Program-made: the position numbers and the translations under genes
NCBI GenBank assembly: GCA_031308135.1
Contig: JAHLJT010003656.1
Location: 74,016,698 to 74,080,697, forward strand
Direction: 5' to 3'
Length of the DNA stretch: 64,000 nt
DNA from: Acheta domesticus
Taxonomy: Eukaryota > Arthropoda > Insecta > Orthoptera > Gryllidae
Notes under the pieces: model-generated
Seen by the model: the letters and a program-made list of their open reading frames with translations, nothing else
Told to the model about the DNA's origin: nothing
The model's database searches: none
Shown here: positions 10,081-23,234 of the stretch, one piece after another
How the letters are laid out: each line of letters opens with the position of its first letter
Position numbering within the stretch: the stretch's first letter is position 1

Positions 10081-10440
10081 ATGAGTAACTACGTCTGTGG
10101 AGTGCTGGTTAGTATAATTCAATGCAAAACTGTGTAGTGTAGTGCAGTGAAGTGTAGTGAACATGATAAATGTTTTTTTCATCTAATTTAGCCAACATCT
10201 ATGTAGCTCGTACTGATTTTTATTATCACCAACATATAATTGTTGTATATCATTAGAAGAGTTGAAATAATTGTTATAACACTTAATATTAGATAATATG
10301 ATTATTGCATAGTTTTTTATTGTACTCTTTTATTATTTGATTATTATTATTATTGTAATTATCGTTAATCAACTGCCATTCGTTAGTATCCAATTGCAGT
10401 TGAAATAAATGTAATAATCACTGTTAAAATATATCCCATT
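10081..10440 (+). mobile_element. Probable LINE 3' UTR/tail
   Basis: This follows the LINE stop directly. It is A+T-rich with an (AGTGT)-like stutter at 10132-10160 and an ATT-rich stretch at 10320-10365. It is assigned to the same insertion by adjacency only; the exact 3' end is not visible. Confidence 0.5.
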
Positions 10441-10494
10441 GAAAAGGAAAATACCGGAATTTTGAAAGAATTTATACACGGTGGCCACCTTACC

Positions 10495-10660
10495 CACCCG
10501 TGACGTCAGAGTATCTGCCGGACCGGGCTTTTCCTCCTCCTAAGCCCCTGGTCGTGGCGGAGGGGGCGGGAGGGGGCGGGAGGGGGGCGGGCGTTCACCT
10601 GGATGACTCAAGAGTCGGAAGGAAGAAAAGTTTCCACCTCGAGCGCTTCTTATTTGTGAG
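10495..10660 (+). promoter_or_regulatory. Candidate promoter: CRE, GC boxes, AP-1 motif
   Basis: An abrupt GC-rich block in A+T-rich DNA. TGACGTCA lies at 10501-10508, GGGGGCGGG repeats three times at 10561-10591, and TGACTCA at 10604-10610. A GTGAGT splice-donor-like hexamer occurs at 10656-10661. The order resembles a TATA-less housekeeping promoter with a short first exon reading to the right. No confirmed coding exon follows; the long plus frame across it (to 10940) lacks recognisable similarity. Confidence 0.35.
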
Positions 10661-10664
10661 TATT

Positions 10665-12840
10665 ATTTCGTTTATTCTGAATAAGAATGACCGCACGATA
10701 TGTTCTTTCGAAAGAAACTCCAGGGACGCCTTCCTTGTTTCTTCTCTCAGAGTTAGGAAAGAGTTGTTATATTTGAATTTATGTTTCAAGAATGAGTCCA
10801 TTTTCACGCTGGAAATGGTGTATAAACTGAGAGAGAAGCAGGCGAACAAATATAAGCAGTTAGTTGAGATGACTCTTGTAGGTCGTTTCAAAATCACTGC
10901 CGAGAGGGAAGTTCTTTTTGTTGAGCAAGAATTGTCCTAATGTGAATATATTTGCGATTTGTTTGCCAGGGGGACAAGCAAGGAACGGAATCTGCAATTG
11001 GTAACGTGACAAAATTTGAATTTGTTACTTTTACAACTTCTGTAGACGGGTATAGAGTTTTATAGAGATGCACACTTTTATGTTTCTCATGTTTAAAATA
11101 TCAGAATGAATATTTTGCTCTGTAATTACATTTTGGGGAGACTGTCTTCTCATATATTCAAATCTTTATAGGGTGCTATGTTTGAAAATGATACGTGAAC
11201 CCTCTGTTTGTCACTTAATTGCTACAGGATACAGAGGTTTCAGAAATCAAAATCTTAATTAAACACTCCTTAGAATTTGTTTCTTTTACAAACATTTACG
11301 AAATCTTTCAGATTCTTAGATCGTTTTCATATTTTGCGTCCGTAGTAAGAAACTAAAGTAAAACCACATGATTTTTATCCTTATGATTACATGCAAATGT
11401 TTTCATTTCAAATATTTGTTCGAGATATTTGTTAACTCACCGATAGATTTTCTCCCGGCCGTATTGTATCTGTAGTATTTTATGAAAAGGATAAGATATT
11501 TGATTGCTTGCAAGAGTCGCAGAATAAAAATCTCTAGAAACATAGGAAATTACAGAATTATTAATTTTTAGAAACAATTAAGTATTAAGTAAGCCCAGAA
11601 AGTTTAATGTCTCACAGTATAAATAATAAAACGTGGTTCGTATTTGTGAAATTCTATACCGCTTATTATCATTCATGTAACTGTAGCGGTAAAGACTCAC
11701 TGCTCCATAGGGCAATTATAGATCACCTTAAGATACTTGTAGATCGCCTTTTCCTTAAGATATTGCAACGCCACCCGGGAAGAACACAACATCCATTGAA
11801 AACCAAGAGGGGTTAGACTAACGTAAAACGTACTTCCAGAAAATCACCACTCATATGGATAAATGGTTTCTGGTCCCCTGCTTATCATTTTACCACTATC
11901 TGCATTTTATGCTCATTTCTAACTAATCACAGTCATCTACCATCCTATCTATCCTCAAAATCATAATTTAACACCCATCATAATGAACATTCAAATTTTC
12001 ACAGAATTGAAATATCTTGTTCGTCAATTTTGCTAAGAAATATTACGAAGAGGAACGGTGTAGTTTCAATTAATATATCTTTTGTTTCATTTTTGGTGAA
12101 ACTTTTCTTATGCTTTTGAGTCGAATACGTACGCATTGTAGTAGTGCTTTACAAAGCGAACAAAAATGCTTTGCCCGTATTTCTCCACATTCAACACATG
12201 CACTTGCTGGAAAACATTTTGCATAATGAAGCCAGTCTCGCATTTCAAACCGCACTTGAATCACACATGTCATACATTATTGGAATCATGAATTCCAGTT
12301 AAAACTTAACCGCTGACGTCGGTCCGCCTGGGTATGGCAAGTTTTAATTTGCTTGTCCCTTCTATGTAATTTGAAGCATGATTCTCGTATTCCGTTATGA
12401 TCTCGTTATCTTGCTTAATAAACATTTCAGTCACACACTTTTCCTACGCACGTGGCTGGGCAACAGTGTGTTGTGAATGACTTGTGGGGTGATGAGGTGA
12501 AGGTCTACGCTGGCCCATCTCATTGCCTGTTAGTTTTCCCTCTGGCCGTTTGCCTTCCTGGCGTAAGAAGTTCAGATAAAAATCTTGAAATTCTTGCGAC
12601 AGCTTTGCAAACAATTATGGCCGCAGCATTTTAATACTTCAAGAAGTGAAGAAAAAAGAAGCAAGTAGCGAGACTACTTTGGTTAAGTAATCATAGATTA
12701 CATATCATATGCATTTCAGAATAAAAATTCCATTTGCTTAAATTGTTTTCAAAATGTTTGTTTTTCTATTTACCATCTTTTCAAATGTAATAAAAGTCGC
12801 CGCCATATTCCGCGATACAAATATGCACTATACTTACGGA
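10665..12840. other. A+T-rich spacer
   Basis: Long A+T-rich stretch. Short frames only. A small inverted pair (GTTAAAACTT ... AAGTTTTAAT) flanks a GC-richer core at 12298-12350. No gene, RNA or well-bounded repeat recognised. Confidence 0.5.
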
Positions 12841-12845
12841 AATAA

Positions 12846-12895
12846 TGACCTTAGCTGTTGACGCGCCGGGAATTACTAGTCAATCAATCAACCGA
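12846..12895 (+). mobile_element. SINE 3'-end fragment
   Basis: GTTGACGCGCCGGGAATTAC followed by the tail TCAATCAATCAACC matches the 3' terminus of the main SINE family. The rest of the element is absent upstream. Confidence 0.75.
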
Positions 12896-12939
12896 TCAAC
12901 GCGCACGCGCACGTTGAACTGCGCATGCGCAGAAATTTT

Positions 12940-14970
12940 AAGATGTATACGCTAAATGCTTCACGCTGGGCAAACATGCTCGAATGTCGATTCTAATATC
13001 ACATCAAGTACCAAAACAATCCTAATACTTGAGATGACACAGTCATACTGGTTTTACACTGGCAAGAAAGAATAAAGTTTCAACTTACAGTATCCGAGTC
13101 CAATTCTCGCAAAAAAGGGTCAAGATATGCGCTTACCTGAAACAAACGAAACTAAAATTACATTCTATCATAGTGATACAACATGAATACAGGAATATAA
13201 CAACTACAAAAGCTAAATATTCCGTATGTTTCATCATTACTTCAGAATGGTATTATTTTATAAACGCCCTGCAAAAATAATGTGCTCGAAGAGACGAAAT
13301 AAAAAGAGATTCTGTGTCATCTGTCTCACTCAACAGAAGTGTTGCCCACAGGAGCGTCATGTTTATAAGAGAGTAGATGCCCTTGTCTCACACCTCCTGC
13401 TTGTCCATACCATTAGATCACCACATTACTTATTGGTGTTTCAAACTGGACGGTATAATTTGAAGTCTGAATGACTCAGACTTCAAAAATGGTAAACAAG
13501 TTCTCATTTCCGGTAAAGAGTACTAATTCTTAGACAAACATTTCGAATCTCGAGGCTTCACACTTACTGTAGTTCAAAATCGCTCATCCATTGCAACCCA
13601 TTTCTAATTAGTTACAACATTTAACGTTAACAAAGAAAACATGTTCTATATACATACGTTTGTTGCAACCTAACATGGTAAGTTAGCTCTTATTTTCAAT
13701 ACTTTTAGAAGAACTATATAAAAACACAGTTGTCCTAGTTCTGGAAGAAAGAAATTCTTACTGCGAGAAATCCTGCGGTAGTGACAAAAGCACCATATGA
13801 ATTAAAGAAAGAACACTTAACGAATAGTTTACTGGATTTACAATCGGCCGCTCCTGTCAAGTCATTACTTCCTAAAAAATATTTTCTTGTCCTTTGAGAT
13901 ATCGTGAGCAACAAAATGACAGATCGAATAGACATAAAACGAACGCAAACAGAATATCATGCTCAGAGATTTGTAATACAACCACCAGAAGTGCACAGCA
14001 CACAATACAACGATAAATTTGAGCCTGCCAGAGCAAAAATTCAGAGTCAGTGTGAAACCCGAGAAGATACTCCCGCAACGCGATATTATGGAGCGCGTGG
14101 TATGATGACCTTGCTTGCAATGCAAATGTTAAATTAAAAGTCACACATCGTGTGAGAGCAGATTCTAAGCTTAACGCAAATATTTGGTTGTTCGTATACT
14201 TAGAAACCTTGACATCATTCTCTTTTATTAGTCTTTACAGTAGTCTCCACGTCTTTTCCACGTGTAAATTACAAATAGGATATACAACCTTAAACATATT
14301 TTAGTACACTCACCCCTTAAAGCAGTCATTTGTGTTATGTTAATCGTCCGTAAATCCGAGAATTCTCGGAGCTAGGTAAAAATGTTTTACAGGTCTAGTG
14401 TGGTAAAATGCGCTGATGTGATAATCATAACCTCTGTAAGTCAACTAACGATTCCTGGAGACCAAGGAACGTGACACAATGGATTGGGGATTACCAACGT
14501 TTACATTTTGCCTACAACGTGAGTATACTCCCATTGAAATGTAAGGCGATTTTACAGCAACAGCTGAAACGCGGTTACACAATCAGAAACTTCACAGGAA
14601 CTTAATTTTTCAAATTGAAACTCCCTATTGGATGCGTCCCAGATCAGAAGTCAATTCTCCCTATGCTACTGTTGTTTATCAACTTCGGCTCCGCTCTTCC
14701 TAATACCTTCACGTTTCGGCTTTGATACAATAACTTAAATTTAAACAGAGCAATATTCTCCGCGATATTCTTTCTGACAAATATCGAAGACAATTTTATT
14801 GCTAATCGTGAAGTTCAATCACCTGATTTAATAACATTTTTTAAAAATTTATTTTCCTCCTGCTCGGCAGTTCAGCCTGTCAGGAGTTTGTACATTTTAA
14901 TTTTTAATGCATAACATTTGGGCATGCAACCTCTCACTCTTGTGTCTTACAACTAACTAATTTACAGATT
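12940..14970. other. A+T-rich spacer
   Basis: No gene recognised. One perfect short hairpin lies at 13459-13487 (TTTGAAGTCTGA stem, 5-base loop). Modest open frames at 13226-13474 and 13865-14144 show no family resemblance. Confidence 0.5.
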
Positions 14971-14971
14971 T

Positions 14972-14997
14972 ACATATATAGATATATACATATATAG

Positions 14998-15043
<46 letters not shown>

Positions 15044-15066
15044 AGATACATATATTTACATATATA
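14972..15066. repeat. (TA)n microsatellite
   Basis: A nearly pure TA run at about 15003-15036, flanked by interrupted TATATAGATA/TACATA units. Confidence 0.95.
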
Positions 15067-15069
15067 GAT

Positions 15070-18000
15070 ACTCTCTACATATATTCACTCAAACATTATC
15101 TTTACATTGGAATGAAAATTTACAAATGTTAACACACATTATTATAATAATGTTTATTTTCGTGGAGGTTTTAACTTTCGTGAGCGTATTCACTTGCAAC
15201 TGTTTAATGTTTTCTCTATTATAAATTTTACAGTGCAAGGAGCGAATGGAAGAAGTGTAAAAAACGTGTCACAGATCTTTCTGATACGTTCGATTTGAGG
15301 CTCTACTTGAATTTCTCTTCGAATATGTGTATTCGAGATGAAGTAAGGAGATTTTGTACATTAATAACAAGTATTTACAATAAACGTGCCCATTATGCAC
15401 CCAGCAATATTCCTCACTCGACCTTCCCACAAACTAAACGTTTGCCAAGTTCAATACAACCGGTCGGATGTTACAGGCTATTTAGTCGGGCGAACAGTTA
15501 CGAAAGTTCAAAGGAAATGAGAACTAACATGAGGTTTCTCTCACCTCAGCCAGGGGAACACCCGAACACGCGAACGTGCATGATGCAGAAAATTGTGTAT
15601 AATGTTCAAGCGAGAACTCGTTAATCACATCTCAACTTAGTTCCACGGTAGCACGAAAATTACACCATGTAGAATTCTTGAAGGAGGAGTTCGAAATTAT
15701 CCTGCAAAAATGACTACATTTGTACTACCACGAATTTCGAAAAAGGAAGAGTATAAAAACACGAGAAAAAAATGTTCTCGTTTTTCAGTTGCCGCATTGT
15801 AATTTGTACTCTACTTTTAATACGAGCGTCATTTCATAAGTTACGGAAATCATATATGCTAATCACATGGTAGCAGTGTATGTCTAAATACCTGTACAAG
15901 ATCATAGGATACCACTGACAGCTTCTTTCTTCTACGCTCGTGCTATTAGTTAACGGCGGACAAGTATTTTACTTTTGGAGTTGACCAATCCTTCGGTTTA
16001 TCATGATCCACGATTTCCAAAGATTTATTGCAACACTGATTAATAATTCAGTAAATTTAATTATTACATACAAATACAATTACATTATTTTCTTTAAATA
16101 CAAAATTTATCGCGGAGACATTGACTACTTGTGAATCAGACATTCAAAAACCACTAAATTTAGCGAAGTTTATGGCGTAGAGAATTTTTCGAGAAACTAT
16201 TTTGCTTCCAGATTCTTCCGCTAGCTAGAAATTCATATTTTTAAAATTTACCTTATTCACGTTACACGTCAAATTAATTCCTAACAATATCATCAATCAT
16301 TCTGTGTTATGCAAATCCAAAGTGAAAGAAGTAAATAAAAATCAGGAAGAATTTAGGAGAACATAAAGGGCTAAGTGAAAACAAAATCGGACCCAAGATA
16401 TATTTTCAGAACCTATTTGCCGGACACAAATCTATCAAGATACATGAATCTATCAAGATATGAGGTGAGAGAAAGAAAGAAAGAAAGAGAAGGTAAAATT
16501 ACAATGATGGTGTCAGCACCTGATGATACTGATACACTAAAAACAAAAACTGAAGTTTGACAATTTCGATAATTTATTAAAAAAAACACTATAAAAAATT
16601 AAATCCCTTATCCAAAACAGAAAATGCATTCCAAAATATCTTTAACAAATTATAATGAAAACATTTCACAAGACCCTGCACGATCAGTTTCTAAAAATAT
16701 AAATAATATTCTGATATGTAGAGATATAGTTGAATAGAAATGCACCGGAAAACCATTATGGAAAATACGTTTTTCTTTACAATATTATTATTACAGTTTT
16801 TCAGTAAGTGGAAACGTTTTTTTTAAGCCGCGCATTCGACTCTGGTTACGATCACGGTTAATGAGAATTCCGGTGAAGGCTTTTTTTCCCAAATAAATCA
16901 TTCCTGACAGGCAGTACCTGGCTTTGCATGTGATATCAGTAGCAATGTAACTGACATTACACCGGAGAGGTGAGGCAATAAAAGAAATTCCGGGGGCAAA
17001 GATCACACACAGAGCAACGGAACAAGCCACCCTAGTAGTCAGTAACTGTAATAGACACCTCATTGTTTGTCTGAGATCCTGGAAGTACAAGCTACACCTT
17101 TAGAGAGGATGTTGGATAGTAGAACCGTCGGTTTTACAGCGCCTTCTTTCCCCAAGGTGGTCGGAATTTATATCAGATGCAGATGCTTTTGGTATCTTGA
17201 GAGACTAAATGTGAGTTTTATGGAACAAGTTTGGTTATATCCTGTCAATAATGGCAGACACCTATAAATCTGATTAGAAGAGGTGAGCTAACACGAAAAC
17301 TATCGAAAGACAGTGAGAGTTCATATTCAGTAAAAACGTTTCCTACACAGCAAACTTCGGACATTAAGTTTTAATTTGAAAACACGGAGAATTAATGAGT
17401 AAATTGAGTAGTATTGTTTCAAAACTATTGAGGCTGAACATATATTACAGAAAAGGTTTTTTTAGTAAATCCTTTTCTTTACTTTAACTGTTCATAAAAC
17501 TTTTGACAATTTTAATGTCCTAAAATAAACTTCACTACAGTATCTGATTCTCACAAAATTGAGGTATACATTTTCATGTATTATTTTCTGTTTATAACTG
17601 TTGTATAGTTTTAAGATCATTATCACTAAGGAGATGATTTTAATGCCCTGAAAAATCTTTAAATATGCTTTTAAAAATATGCACCTATGACTTAAAAATT
17701 CTGAAACATTCCCTTATTGCAATTATAATTAAAAATATTTCATTTCCTCTATAAACCTTTCTTGATAAAACTGAAAAGTATGCTTAGAATGAAATGATAT
17801 ATTTTTATCCAAACATAATATCATCTACCTTACTTAGCGAGAGAAATTATTGAAGTAATTATTCACCTTAATGAAGTACTCCTACATTGTATGTCTTGTA
17901 TTTCTTCAGATTGGTTTAAAAAATGTGTTACAAAGAAATATTCAACATTTGCATAAGTATTTTATCATTTACAGAAAACAAAAACTGTGACAACCTCTTC

Positions 18001-18540
18001 GAATCAATGAACGCTCATAAGAAAATATATTCTATGAAAATATGAAACGTTTTATAGATAAGTCTTTATTTTAACGAAATATGCAAAATATGCGGCTATA
18101 ATTACATGAATAACCACCAACAGGAAATATCGGGCAAATATGGACAAATATGCACCAAAGTATTTTTCTACATAGCATCATATTCTAACCAAACGTCAAA
18201 AAATTTCACTTAGCTATGAACTGAAGCAATGGACAAAAATATGCAAAACCTTATCAATAGGCTGCCTAATTATGACTCGAAATGAAACGAAAATACTATG
18301 TGTCAGCAGCATGGCTAGACATTGCTTTCAATTTTCTCCTCACATTCAGCTTGAAGTTATTGTAATAGTTCATACCCCTGAAAAACAAATTTTTGTCGGG
18401 CAAGGATTAATAAATACCTATAAAAAATTGAGATGTTGCTGCTCCCCTGTTTCGTAAGATTTATTACGAAATAATTACACACAATATTCAAACAAGTACG
18501 CCTTCACGGGTAGTGCAAGCAGCACATTGCTCTTGACAGG
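15070..18540. other. A+T-rich spacer
   Basis: About 3.5 kb with no supported gene. A short GAAA run lies at about 16472-16493. At 17640-18260 there are recurring 'atatgca'/'aaatatg' words of the kind found in old A+T-rich dispersed repeats, but no boundaries can be drawn. Confidence 0.5.
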
Positions 18541-19060
18541 CGCCTCGCCGAAGGTCGTAAAAGTGCCGAGATACGCCCTATCGGAAGCCATCGTGACGCG
18601 CAGCGCATGATGCAAGCGGCCTCGTTACCGCCCTGCCGCCATCTCCCCGCAAATCGCCCTCAAATCATTTCGGTTCCACCGCAGCGCCCACAGCCAGTCA
18701 ATCCCGTCTTGATGCGCCCCGCCCCGCCCCTCCTCGCCCCGCCCCATCCCTCCTCGCCCCGCCCCGTCCCTCCTCTCCTCGCCCCGCCCCTCATCGCCAC
18801 GCCATGCCACGCCGCCGACACCCGCGTTCCACCGGCCGCCTGCCTACCCGCCATCACCCACCACCCGTCCCGCCGAACCGCCACACCTCACCCATCGAAT
18901 CGCGCACTACCATACCACTACCATTCTCCCTCGCCCATCTGTTACTTCACCCTGCTCCGCCACCCCACACCCTCTACATCCTTCATCGCCACCCCATTCC
19001 GTCCTCCACTCCAATTCACACCGCCAATTATCCCTTTCCTTATCGAACTCTGCTTTTTCC
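18540..19060. other. GC-rich patch with GCCCCGCCCCTCCTC minisatellite
   Basis: A C-rich block containing degenerate repeats of GCCCCGCCCCTCCTC at about 18717-18795, then a Pro/His/Ser-coding low-complexity stretch. Frames are open on both strands because of composition, and I do not treat them as genes. It could be a CpG island remnant. Confidence 0.5.
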
Positions 19061-19062
19061 TC

Positions 19063-19410
19063 CAGGTGCCACGCTGGTGAGAGACACCTGGTTGGGGAAA
19101 ACCCCGCTACACGACGGCATTCCGGCATTGGCGCTCACCATCTAGCAAAAATGATGATCGCCAACGCATATACTGAGATTTTCGTAACTTTGTCCCTGAC
19201 AGGAATCAGCTGTTTGGTTGCCATCCAATCGGGAGCTTATATTTCACGACAGTGACGTCACTATGGTGACGTTCGAGATCCCTATTGGATGAAACCGTAA
19301 ACAGCTGATTCCTGTCAGGGACAAACTTACGAAAATCGCAGTGTAAGGAAAAAGATGCATTACAATGACGGACCCAAATATCTTAGCAGTTGACGCGCCC
19401 GGAATCATTA
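19063..19410 (+). mobile_element. SINE, 5'-truncated and interrupted by MITE B
   Basis: The family's middle block 'cacctggttggggaaaacccc gct' (about 19084-19107) and 'cgctcaccatctag' precede the MITE. The 3' end CAGTTGACGCGCCCGGAATC with tail ATTAATCAACCAAAA follows at about 19388-19421. The tRNA head is missing. Confidence 0.75.
19169..19345. mobile_element. Palindromic MITE (copy B) inside SINE
   Basis: The left arm ATTTTCGTAACTTTGTCCCT continues into GACAGGAATCAGCTGTTT. The right arm is its inverse with few changes (AACAGCTGATTCCTGTCAGG then GACAAACTTACGAAAAT). The ends have TA dinucleotides. The centre holds CAGTGACGTCACTATGGTGACGTTC. Same family as 63349-63523. Confidence 0.85.
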
Positions 19411-19529
19411 ATCAACCAAAACCCACCCCCTCCTCCCCGCCCCTTCTGCCCACCTTCCCTCCCCTCCAAACAAATGCGTCCTCTATTCCTTTCTGCCATA
19501 AAATAAAGTTTTTTATTCTAGTCCAAAAC

Positions 19530-20050
19530 CGGTTGAGTTTAGTCAAGAACCAGAATTGCCACTGTCTCTGCAGTGACTTCGTCTGGAAGGTGCGAGATTC
19601 GAGTCCGGGTGATGGCGTATTTTCGATACTAGTTTGATAGATGCAACGAAGTCAGTCGCTTTCTAGAAGAAAATTCGAGTGGCCGACTGCTCTGATCGGT
19701 AGTTTTCCGTTGTTTCTTCGATCAATGCCAAGCAAATGCCTAAGCAATTTCTTCAATAACAGGCACGGACCGAGTGCAAGCTTTTCTAACTCTTCCTTGT
19801 TCGATCCTTTTTCATTACTCACATACACTTACATGCAGTACACTATTTACACAGAAGTCAGCAGCCTAAAGCTTGACCCGGCTGGGGCGCTTCCCTGCTG
19901 AGGAATAACTGGAAGGGGAAATTCCCCGCAGGTCGGTGCCGGATCTCGCTATCCGTGGGGGGGGGACCACCATCTCCTATGATGAAACATTCGCTACACT
20001 AACGAGTCTAATGACCATGGCAGTTGACGTGCCCGACAGCATGAATCCTC
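19530..20050 (+). mobile_element. tRNA-derived SINE, full length
   Basis: The head 'ccggttgagtttagtcaagaacc' with box B AGATTCGAGTCCG (about 19588-19600) is followed by the body and ends CAGTTGACGTGCCCGACAGC at about 20022-20041. One of the most complete copies, useful for building a consensus. Confidence 0.9.
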
Positions 20051-20387
20051 GCCGTCACCGCACCCAACACATTAATCCTCTTCCCGCTCTATGGCCCCGT
20101 CACACCGCTGTATTTAACGACGAGAGCATTTGGTAGAACTCACTAAAAATTATAATTAATACTAATATAATAAGCAGAAAAGAGCTTCCTCGGAGGCGCG
20201 GGAGCTTGAAGCCTCGACCAAGTTTGCAGAGCTGAAGCTGCGGGGCAGAGCCGCGCGCAAGGCGTGGATATTTTCACCAGTGAAATTACATAAAATATGT
20301 TTTTCAGCAGTGAAAAACCACACATGTGGTTGTAGGCAGACTAGCTTCTACCATCACGCATCACATCTTAATTATCACATCTCGTTC

Positions 20388-20443
20388 ATAATGATTCATG
20401 TTTGACCACTGATTCATAATGATTCATTACTGACCACTGATTA
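20388..20443. repeat. 28-bp tandem duplication
   Basis: Two head-to-tail copies of ATAATGATTCATgttTGACCACTGATTc (20388-20415 and 20416-20443) with about three differences. Short and isolated. Confidence 0.8.
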
Positions 20444-20583
20444 TCACCCTTACCATCTTTCATTCTGTAGAAGGAACGGCAAGCACCACTGTGATCGTCA
20501 CCAAGAGGAAAAACGGCGAGAGGGGGAACGTACGCTCAGGCTCCGAGTGTTTCTCATCAGCGCATAATCATCATCATCATCAT

Positions 20584-20852
20584 CAGTGGCGGATTCAAGG
20601 AGGACCAAGGGGCCATGCCCACCCCCAAAAGGCCTAGAGTTTTGGTTTGTTGCCTTAATTTATTTGACAAAATTGATTTAAATATATATATATATATATA
20701 CACATATTAGATAATGTAAATATTTAAACAATAACATGGTCTAGTATCATATATACATTACAAAAACATTATACAATATAATAACAAATATATGTGTTAT
20801 TAACAAAAATCTATGATGCCCCCCCCCCAATGATCGGCTGGATCCGCCACTG
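20584..20852 (+). mobile_element. hAT-like MITE of the CAGTGGCGGATCC family
   Basis: Starts CAGTGGCGGATTC and ends GGCTGGATCCGCCACTG, giving a clean terminal inverted repeat. The interior has 'ggcctagagttttggtttgt', a (TA)n run at about 20682-20700 and the C-run before the right end. The flanks are (ATC)-rich, so an 8-bp target duplication cannot be judged. Confidence 0.85.
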
Positions 20853-21034
20853 ATCTGATCATCATAGAATATTTTCCGCCTTCGTTGCTTCGCTTTGTGC
20901 CCTGTGCGTGGTCGAATGCGTCCGGAGCCCCGCCCTGGCTCCGGTTACGGCTCGCAGACCGCCCGGAAGTCCGCGTTCGTCCACATGGCCGCAGGGCCCA
21001 GCCCCGGAATTTGGGTGCGAGGTTGAGTTGGCAC

Positions 21035-21283
21035 CAGGAGCGGATCCAGCCAATCAGTTTGGAGGGGGCCATCATGGATTATTGTTAAATAATAAATATT
21101 TGCTATTTAACAATGTTATTTTTGTAGTGTATACATGACACTATATAATATTATTTTTAAATTGATTATATAATTATAATAAATAATTGAAAAAAAATAT
21201 TTAAATCAATTTTGCCAAATAAAGGAAGGTCACAAACGAAAACTCTAGGCCTTTTGGGAAGGAGAGAATGGCCTCCATGGCAA
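21035..21283 (-). mobile_element. hAT-like MITE, same family, truncated
   Basis: Begins CAGGAGCGGATCCAGCCAAT, and its interior is homologous to the preceding copy in the opposite orientation. It breaks off after 'gaatggcctccatggc', so the other terminus is lost. The CpG-rich DNA between the two copies (about 20880-21030) is not part of either. Confidence 0.8.
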
Positions 21284-21289
21284 AAACGT

Positions 21290-22340
21290 CGATGTTTAAA
21301 ATATCAATGTTTTAAATATGATGACACATTTCGAAGTAAAATATTCTGGTTCTACTGTGAAACATAGCATGCCAATATTCTTTTTAAGTACTCTGCCTGT
21401 AATTTCACAGTCAATTTAATTTTCTAATCATTGTTCTATGTAGTCAAGTTTCAAAAAGCAGTTTAACGATATTACCACGTAGAAAATAATCAAAAAAGGA
21501 GAACTCTGGAGAAAGGTTGCGAGTAGCAAACTGTTTCTTGCCGCCTGGGAATGGACAACAGTGACAGTTGTCAACAGCTGTTGATTGCGAGCAATCCAAA
21601 AAACATTAGAAATTGAAGATTTTATTTATATGAGAATATTTTGGGAAATGTCAATGTTTCTGGACAAATATATCAATCTGAAGAAAAGATCGATGATATA
21701 ATATCGAATTTAGGACTTCGGATTTTAGAACAAATGCTTTTTTAGTTCCTTTAGGAGGTTATGGAAAATAATTGCAGATGTTTACGAATCATGAAAAAAT
21801 AGGGCTACTGAACGCATTTAATTGGGCAAACAAATTGATGTGTTTCCGATGACAGTGCTCTCTAGAGTCAGCAGTCTGATTTTTGTTGAACTGTGAATTT
21901 TTGAAACATGCAAATTTGGAAAAAAAAAATGCGAAAAAGTAGTACTGTTGTAGCAGCTCTAGTTTTGTCTATTGACCAGTAGATCAAGTTCGCATTACTG
22001 ATCACCAGGATTAATATTTGTCATTTCTAACACAAAAATTATAAACTTACATTTTACCCATTTTATTACTGCTCTTGAATCTAAGTTTATGAATCTTACA
22101 TTTTTTGCATTGGCCAAATTTAAGAACTCTTAATATCTTGTTTGAGTGAAGATTTCACATGATTATCAATACGAAAGTATTCTAATCCTCTTCCTCCTTT
22201 CCTCTTCTTTTCATTAGAGGATGACTCATTTTAACTTTTGTTTCTACACACGGATTCACTCAAATAAACTCCAACGTATATGGCGGAAAACAACTGCGGT
22301 CACCGAACAACTTACAACTTTTATTACTAGATGTCGCTTA
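21290..22340. other. A+T-rich spacer
   Basis: It starts with a short 'aaaacgtcgatgtttaaaatatcaatgtttt' stretch resembling the interior of the 59989-60957 hAT elements. The rest shows no gene or bounded repeat. Confidence 0.45.
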
Positions 22341-23000
22341 AAGCGTTGCTTGTTTGCCCCGTAGTGCCTAAAATAACCTAAAAGAGCGGTTGATGCCTAT
22401 TATAATATTTTTTTGCCTAAACCTGCCTCAAACGAGTAATTTTATAGAATTATCATATTTTAATTGAACATTTTTTTAAATTTGTTATTCCGAAACGCAA
22501 ATAGTTTTCCGAATTTCCCGAAACGCGAATATTTCCTGATCAAATACGCAGTCGACTAAGCACCGAAATTTCGTACCCAACATACCGAAAGTAAGGAGTT
22601 CTACAAGTCAATACACGACGCTCGTTTACGATCAGCATGCACTTAGGCAATTACAGCCATTCCCGGTGCAGCTGTGCTCTTGACAGGTTGAAACTGTGAA
22701 TTGTGAAAGAATGAACGACATGAAATAAAATAATATGCTTGCAGTCACTCATAAATGTAAAACTTCTTGATTTCCCTAAATAATAAAAAAGGGCCTAATT
22801 TAATCCAGTTGTGATCAGTTTTAAATCACAGGAACTTAACATGTGTAATGTTCGTTAAATGCCATGTTTAATCATTTTCAACCTACATTAAGTGCCTATT
22901 AAGAGTCACTTTTTATGCCTTAGAGTGCCTAATTTCATAATTTTGTTACCTCTTGAAGGTGCCTAAAGCATCACTTTTTTGTGTCTAAAATTCCACGGTC
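22340..23000. repeat. Dispersed A+T-rich repeat with TGCCTAA words
   Basis: TGCCTAA/TGCCTATT/GTGCCTAAA words recur at 22365-22440 and 22780-22985. Similar words occur at about 40690-40740 and, inverted, at 41385-41560. They look like fragments of one old, non-coding dispersed family with unknown ends. Confidence 0.4.
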
Positions 23001-23234
23001 TAGTAATTATGCACTCGCGCCACCGTGTTTGTAAATAATCCACTAGCTTGTCCACAAAGATCTCATTTAGCCACTAAAAAGAACTATTAATACTTCAACA
23101 TTTCTTTCATCTTTTGCTACATAACGAATTCCTAGTGCGCTTACGAATGTTCCGTAGGCATTCGCTTAACGGAAAAAAAAGGGGTTCCCTGTCCCCTCCC
23201 CCATAAAAAAACAGCGCTCTGGAAGCACAGCGTG

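Noticed and set aside
10500..10940. Plus frame of 146 codons after the GC-box cluster
   Set aside because: No family resemblance, no clear initiation ATG and a donor-like GTGAGT inside; kept only as a possible promoter region.
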